DNA of 64,000 nt. Origin: an uncultured Bacilli bacterium. GTDB lineage: Bacteria > Bacillota_I > Bacilli_A > RF39 > UBA660. The translations under genes and the position numbers were made by a program. The notes beneath the pieces were generated by a model. The model ran no database searches. It had not been told where the DNA came from and saw nothing but the letters and a program-made list of their open reading frames with translations. Positions 60,429-64,000 of this stretch are shown one piece after another; the first letter of the stretch is position 1, and every line of letters begins with the position of its first letter. Location: assembly GCA_910579455.1 (NCBI GenBank), contig CAJTUT010000001.1:124001-188000 (forward strand), read 5' to 3'.

Positions 60429-60681
60429 AAAAGACGAAAGAAAAACAAAAGAGTATAAAGGTAATACAATTTATTTAACAAGATATGAAGATATAAAAAT
60501 AGAAAAATATTTAGATATATTAGTAAGAAGTATAGAAAGTTATGTAAAGCAAAAAGGTATTATGCCACAAAAGATAAAGTTAGGCTACAACAATTACAAC
60601 AGAATATTAGAACATAACAAAAACTTAATCGAGAAAAAAGACAACAAGTATTTCACGTTTGGAGTTGAAATAGAAGTATGA
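60421..60681 (+). CDS. Phage hypothetical protein
   Basis: 86 residues from ATG 60421, with GTGGAGGAG upstream; the in-frame ATG at 60388 has no site. Mostly helical with a final short strand. No motif recognised. Confidence 0.58.
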   Translation: MFKKDERKTKEYKGNTIYLTRYEDIKIEKYLDILVRSIESYVKQKGIMPQKIKLGYNNYNRILEHNKNLIEKKDNKYFTFGVEIEV

Positions 60682-60848
60682 AAAAAGTAGTAATAGCATT
60701 AGCAATAGTAATTATATCTATATCGCTAATAGTTTTGCTTTCAATAATACTGGACAAGCTAAATCAAGAAAGATGTTACAACTTGCCTTTGAACACGTTT
60801 TACAAAGATAAGAGTTGTTTGAAATATGTGGAGGAGTTAGATGAATAA
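60678..60848 (+). CDS. Small membrane protein with two cysteines (56 residues)
   Basis: ATG 60678 overlaps the previous stop by four bases. One membrane helix (VVIALAIVIISISLIVLLSI) leads to a short outer tail with two Cys (ERCYNLPL, KSCLKYV), which may form a disulfide. It overlaps the next start by eight bases. Confidence 0.55.
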   Translation: MKKVVIALAIVIISISLIVLLSIILDKLNQERCYNLPLNTFYKDKSCLKYVEELDE

Positions 60849-61125
60849 TAATTTAAGTAGTTTAAATAATTATCTTTTTGAAGAATTAGAAAGATTAAAC
60901 GATGATGAAACATTGAAAGATAATGATAATTTAGAAAAAGAACTTAAAAGATCTAAAGCTATAACTCAAGTATCAAGTACAATAGTGCAAAATGCAAAAG
61001 TTATACTCGAAGCAAAAAAACATTGCGATAACTTTGGATTTGAAGAAAATGATTTTTATAAATTAGATAAGACAAAAAAGTTAGAAAGTAAAAATCCATA
61101 TGAGGAATTTGGAAAAAGACAATGA
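60841..61125 (+). CDS. Small phage protein of a conserved helical type
   Basis: 94 residues. SSLNNYLFEELERLNDDETL, KELKRSKAITQVSSTIVQNA and KVILEAKKHCDNF form a pattern that I have met in many Firmicute prophages upstream of HNH genes. Function unknown. GTGGAGGAG precedes ATG 60841. Confidence 0.65.
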   Translation: MNNNLSSLNNYLFEELERLNDDETLKDNDNLEKELKRSKAITQVSSTIVQNAKVILEAKKHCDNFGFEENDFYKLDKTKKLESKNPYEEFGKRQ

Positions 61126-61760
61126 GACATATTTATACAGATGAAGAAGATTTGTTTCTAAAAGAAAATGTAAAAGGTATATCACTAAAAGAATTAACAA
61201 GAAAATTTAATAAGATGTTTAATCTTAATCTAAGTGAAAATGCAATTGCTAATAGAAAAAATAAATTACATATTTTTAGTGGTATCAAGGGAGGACAATT
61301 TAAAAAAGGTCATATTTCTTTTAATAAGGGTAAAAAGCAAACAGAGTATATGAGTTTAGAGGCAATAGAAAGAACTAAAGCTACGAGATTTAAAAAAGGT
61401 AATATCCCTTGTAATCATAGAAAAATTGGCTCAGAAAGAATATCTAAAGATGGATATATAGAAATAAAAATACAAGATGGAAAATTAAACAAAAATTGGA
61501 TATTAAAACACAGATATATTTACGAACAGAATTTTGGAAAAATTCCTGATGGTTATAATGTTATTTTCTTAGATGGAAATAAACAAAATTTTGAATTATC
61601 AAATTTAAAGCTAGTAACCAAATCGGAGGATTTGATTATGAATAAAAATAAATTGTTTACTAAAAATAAAGATTTAACAAGTGTTGGACTTAATATTGCA
61701 AAAGTAATAGATAAAACACAAAAAGTAAGGAGGATAAATGTACAAAGTAAAAATATATAA
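61122..61760 (+). CDS. HNH endonuclease of the homing type
   Basis: 212 residues. An N-terminal helix-turn-helix (YTDEEDLFLKENVKGISLKE, ENAIANRKNKL) is followed by KKGHISFNKGKKQ repeats and the HNH_3 core WILKHRYIYEQNFGKIPDGY and VIFLDGNKQNFELSNLKLVT. The C-terminal repeats bind DNA. Such genes move as free-standing endonucleases within phage genomes. It overlaps its neighbours slightly. Confidence 0.83.
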   Translation: MRHIYTDEEDLFLKENVKGISLKELTRKFNKMFNLNLSENAIANRKNKLHIFSGIKGGQFKKGHISFNKGKKQTEYMSLEAIERTKATRFKKGNIPCNHRKIGSERISKDGYIEIKIQDGKLNKNWILKHRYIYEQNFGKIPDGYNVIFLDGNKQNFELSNLKLVTKSEDLIMNKNKLFTKNKDLTSVGLNIAKVIDKTQKVRRINVQSKNI

Positions 61761-62067
61761 TGAACATCAAATGGGAGCTATGCTAAATAGTGGAAAAATG
61801 CAATTTGAAAACTTTTATAAAGATGAGTTAATAACATTTTTAAAATTCTCTATAAATGAAAATAAGCGATTAAAACACGATAAAGAAAATCTAATAAAGT
61901 ATTTAGAAGATAAGATAAAAGAAACAAAAGAACATAAAGAATTTATTTACAAAAATTATGACATTTTCAACAATGAATTACCAAAAAAAAGTTTTGATGA
62001 AGATATATTATTAATTAGAAAATATAAAGACATATTAGAAAGGGTAAAGAGTGGTAAGTATGAGTGA
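61738..62067 (+). CDS. Phage hypothetical protein, coiled coil
   Basis: 109 residues. MYKVKIYNEHQMGAMLNSGK is followed by a long charged helix (KRLKHDKENLIKYLEDKIKE). It begins within the end of the HNH gene, with AAGGAGG before ATG 61738. Unknown role. Confidence 0.6.
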   Translation: MYKVKIYNEHQMGAMLNSGKMQFENFYKDELITFLKFSINENKRLKHDKENLIKYLEDKIKETKEHKEFIYKNYDIFNNELPKKSFDEDILLIRKYKDILERVKSGKYE

Positions 62068-62193
62068 AATAAGATATTCAATAAATAATCATAGCATTGA
62101 CTTTTATGATGGTTGGGAAACAACTACATATGTGATGATATAGACAAATTAGTAGATATTCTAAGTAAATACAAAGGAGATAACAATAAGTAG
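62060..62193 (+). pseudogene. Short frameshifted phage gene
   Basis: From ATG 62060 the frame reads MSEIRYSINNHSIDFYDGWE and TTTYVMI, then stops. In the +1 frame, near the TATGTGATGAT stretch, it would continue CDDIDKLVDILSKYKGDNNK to a stop at 62193. The two parts fit as one protein of about 44 residues, so one base seems lost or gained. Confidence 0.4.
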
Positions 62194-62261
62194 CTTTACA
62201 ATTTTAGATATGCAAGAACTAAAAGCCATAAATAAACAAATAGAAGAATTGGGGTGGAATG

Positions 62262-62475
62262 ATGAATATTAAAAAAAGGAACAAAGTTAAAAGTTACTGA
62301 TAAAAGAAAAGGTACTTTTTTTGGAGTTGCAATAAAAGATTTTAACACTGAAGAAATTGAGTTTTATCCTATAGTGCTAGATCAAGAAGTATTACGTGGC
62401 TTAAGTAGAAATTGGTTCAAAGGTGACGAGATTCCTTGCAGAGATTGCTTGTGTAAAATTGAAATTAGAAAGTAG
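62262..62475 (+). pseudogene. Phage gene with a frameshift in an A7 run
   Basis: ATG 62262 (GGGGTGG site) reads MNIKK and then leaves the frame in the run of seven A (62271-62277). With six A it would read MNIKKGTKLKVTDKRKGTFF and continue uninterrupted to the stop at 62473, giving about 70 residues with two cysteine pairs (PCRDCLCK). It is either mutated, a sequencing error, or read by slippage. Confidence 0.55.
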
Positions 62476-62487
62476 AGGAGGTAACAG

Positions 62488-62724
62488 ATGTTAAAGATTA
62501 AAGATAATGTAGAACTAGATGACTTAATGGAACAATATAATTTAGATACTGAAATTATTGATGGAGATTATGAAAGTTCAACACCTGGAGATATAGAATT
62601 ATCTAATAATGATGGTGTATTTATTAGTACAAGGACTAAAAAAGTATATGGTTTAGATTGTTCAAATTTAGATTTATTATATGACTTAATAAAAGCAGAT
62701 ATGGTAGAGAAAGTAGAGGATTAG
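62488..62724 (+). CDS. Small acidic phage protein
   Basis: 78 residues, acidic (NVELDDLMEQYNLDTEIIDG). AGAGGAGG precedes ATG 62488. It ends three bases before the next gene. Unknown. Confidence 0.6.
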   Translation: MLKIKDNVELDDLMEQYNLDTEIIDGDYESSTPGDIELSNNDGVFISTRTKKVYGLDCSNLDLLYDLIKADMVEKVED

Positions 62725-62727
62725 AAA

Positions 62728-62952
62728 ATGACAGTAAAAGAATTAAAAAATAAGTTAGGGATGTATCCAGAAGATACAAAGGTTAATATAGAGGTACAAG
62801 TTTTAAATAGTGAATATGGCTATATAGATACTACTATAGAAGAATTAGCAAGTACTATTTATGTAGATAACCTCAATGTTGATGAAAACGAATTACATTT
62901 ACAAGTGATTTATGTTCAAAAGGAAGATAATAGCGAAGGAGTGATTAGATGA
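62728..62952 (+). CDS. Small phage protein
   Basis: 74 residues beginning MTVKELKNKLGMYPEDTKVN, a pattern of small helical phage and toxin-antitoxin-like proteins (one helix, then VNIEVQVLN strands). Overlaps the next start by four bases. Function unknown. Confidence 0.6.
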   Translation: MTVKELKNKLGMYPEDTKVNIEVQVLNSEYGYIDTTIEELASTIYVDNLNVDENELHLQVIYVQKEDNSEGVIR

Positions 62953-63281
62953 AAACAAATAGTGAACAGTTATATGATTACGTTAATGATTTAGGAACAG
63001 ATGAAAAAGTTAAATTTAAAGTATATCGTGATGATGTATTTACAGGAGAAATAGTATATTGGGATGGAGAAAATTTTAATTGGGAAAGTGGAAGATTTTC
63101 TTCAGGAGCATTTTTTAATCCATTATATGATTTTGAAAAGATAGAAGAAGACAAAGATATAAAAGGAGTAGAATTATACCAAGATAAAGGAAATACACTA
63201 ATTGGAAAAAATATGTGGTCATTTTATTACAAAATTAACGAGTTAGTAAGAGAAGTAAATAAGTTGAAAAACAAGGAGTAA
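62949..63281 (+). CDS. Phage hypothetical protein
   Basis: 110 residues. An N-terminal helix is followed by a beta-rich part (KVKFKVYRDDVFTGEIVYWD) and a final helix. ATG 62949 overlaps the previous stop. No motif recognised. Confidence 0.58.
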   Translation: MKTNSEQLYDYVNDLGTDEKVKFKVYRDDVFTGEIVYWDGENFNWESGRFSSGAFFNPLYDFEKIEEDKDIKGVELYQDKGNTLIGKNMWSFYYKINELVREVNKLKNKE

Positions 63282-63284
63282 TAA

Positions 63285-63665
63285 ATGGATATAATAAAAA
63301 ACTTAACAAAATCTATATCATTATTAGATGAAATAGAAGAAGAATACGAAACTATACCAAAGATTCAGTCGGAATTAGACTTAAGGCTAAGTGATGTATA
63401 CCATTTTATAGAACATAATCATCTAAATACAAGCCAAAGGTATAGAATAGTGTCACTTCTTCGAGATTTATTAGAAGAAAGAAGAAAAAATAAAACTGAT
63501 TGGGAACTATTGAGAACATTTAAAAATATTGAAAATAAATTATCTCAAAAGGATAACAGGAAAATGTTGATAGCAGAAATTAGAAAGAAAGAAAAACTTA
63601 TTAATTCAGATTATAAGTATAGAGTATATACAGAAGAAGAATTAAGAAAATTTATAGGTAAATAG
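63285..63665 (+). CDS. Phage hypothetical protein, helical
   Basis: 126 residues, all-helical and charged (LDLRLSDVYHFIEHNHLNTS, YRIVSLLRDLLEERRKNKTD). AAGGAG precedes ATG 63285. Small helical proteins of this position in Firmicute prophages sometimes act before the terminase genes; no specific function can be given. Confidence 0.58.
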   Translation: MDIIKNLTKSISLLDEIEEEYETIPKIQSELDLRLSDVYHFIEHNHLNTSQRYRIVSLLRDLLEERRKNKTDWELLRTFKNIENKLSQKDNRKMLIAEIRKKEKLINSDYKYRVYTEEELRKFIGK

Positions 63666-63710
63666 TTTTGTCCACGTAATAAAGAATCAGTGTGGAAGAT
63701 AGGAGTGATT

Positions 63711-64000
63711 ATGAATTTAAAGGATTGTTTAGTACAATATTGTGATACCAAAGAAGAAATAAAAGAGTTAGAGAAAAAAATCAGAAAACTTGAAAATAAT
63801 TATAAAGTAGCTGATGTTGTAGAGGCTTCATCTGCTATTTTCCCATTTGCAAAGAAAACATTAACGATAGAAAATATAGATTACATAACACAAAGAAAAG
63901 TATGTTCATATAAAGATTTATTAAAGGCTAGATATGATAGATTATTAGAACAACAATTACAAGTGGAAGAATTCATAGATAAACTACCTACAAGTAGACT
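63711..64000 (+). CDS. Phage protein, cut by the window edge
   Basis: ATG 63711, with AGGAGTGATT before it, begins an open frame that runs to the last base. The visible 96 residues are helical: MNLKDCLVQYCDTKEEIKEL is a coiled coil, then VADVVEASSAIFPFAKKTLT and a second coiled coil. It resembles small regulators that stand before the packaging genes in Firmicute prophages, but the C-terminus is needed to tell. Confidence 0.6.
   Translation, partial: MNLKDCLVQYCDTKEEIKELEKKIRKLENNYKVADVVEASSAIFPFAKKTLTIENIDYITQRKVCSYKDLLKARYDRLLEQQLQVEEFIDKLPTSR

Noticed and set aside
62187..62272. Short open frame ending EELGWNDEY
   Set aside because: The only ATG leaves about 20 codons, there is no ribosome site for it, and it lies between two frameshifted genes. 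Too little to support a gene.
1..64000. CRISPR array or cas genes
   Set aside because: No series of regularly spaced direct repeats of 23-40 bases and no Cas-like protein was seen.

Overview
The window is AT-rich, densely coded bacterial DNA read with the standard code (TGA, TAA and TAG all act as stops). Gene content suggests an anaerobic, cell-walled, low-GC Firmicute: a one-piece pyruvate:ferredoxin oxidoreductase, thioredoxin/thioredoxin reductase, LysM and SpoIID-type wall proteins, strong AGGAGG/AGGTGAT ribosome sites, a CIRCE heat-shock operator and OLE RNA with OapA. The compact genome style and lineage-specific hypothetical proteins would fit an uncultured gut lineage near Erysipelotrichales or the RF39-like relatives of Mollicutes, but this placement is inference.

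Region 1 (1-7 kb) is a surface polysaccharide cluster: a GT4 glycosyltransferase, a split Alg14/Alg13-like transferase pair whose second half carries a GtrA-like membrane domain, a phosphodiester glycosidase, an SGNH esterase and a polysaccharide deacetylase. Region 2 (7-12 kb) is redox: nifJ, then trxA-trxB, separated by what looks like an undescribed minus-strand small RNA with a complete promoter and terminator. Region 3 (12-15 kb) is a translationally coupled wall operon (five LysM repeats, a small beta-rich protein, a SpoIID/LytB-like protein with three peptidoglycan-binding domains). Region 4 (15-27.5 kb) holds an N-domain-less ClpB behind a CIRCE-like operator, YqeK, adenosine deaminase, a cysteine desulfurase/thioredoxin/CcdA-type redox operon, several unknown proteins and an ABC exporter.

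Region 5 (27.7-30 kb) has a wall hydrolase, then a roughly 620-nt structured RNA with its own promoter and terminator, followed by an OapA-like membrane protein. I read this as an OLE RNA/OapA ribonucleoprotein locus. Region 6 (30-39.3 kb) has a duplicated kinase-like protein, an ABC-F ATPase, a three-gene activase/dehydratase-like operon on the minus strand, and small secreted or membrane proteins.

Region 7 (39.6-48.9 kb) is an accessory island: an M23 lysin-like gene, two XRE regulators, an IS3-type end, a stand-alone KAP-like NTPase, an HNH/pyroglutamyl-peptidase-like pair, and several broken genes (a chimeric KilA-N/oxidoreductase, a serine recombinase, a frameshifted unknown). Part of it is bounded by a 102-bp direct repeat carrying a tRNA-type terminator. 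Region 8 (48.9-64 kb, continuing past the end) is a prophage or related element integrated in the 3' part of a tRNA-Gly(GCC) gene. It has an integrase, an ImmA/repressor immunity module with three matching 17-bp operators, a Cro-like gene, and an early region with DnaD-like, Bet/RecT, MBL-fold, SpoVG-like and HNH proteins among many small overlapping genes. Structural phage genes are not in view.
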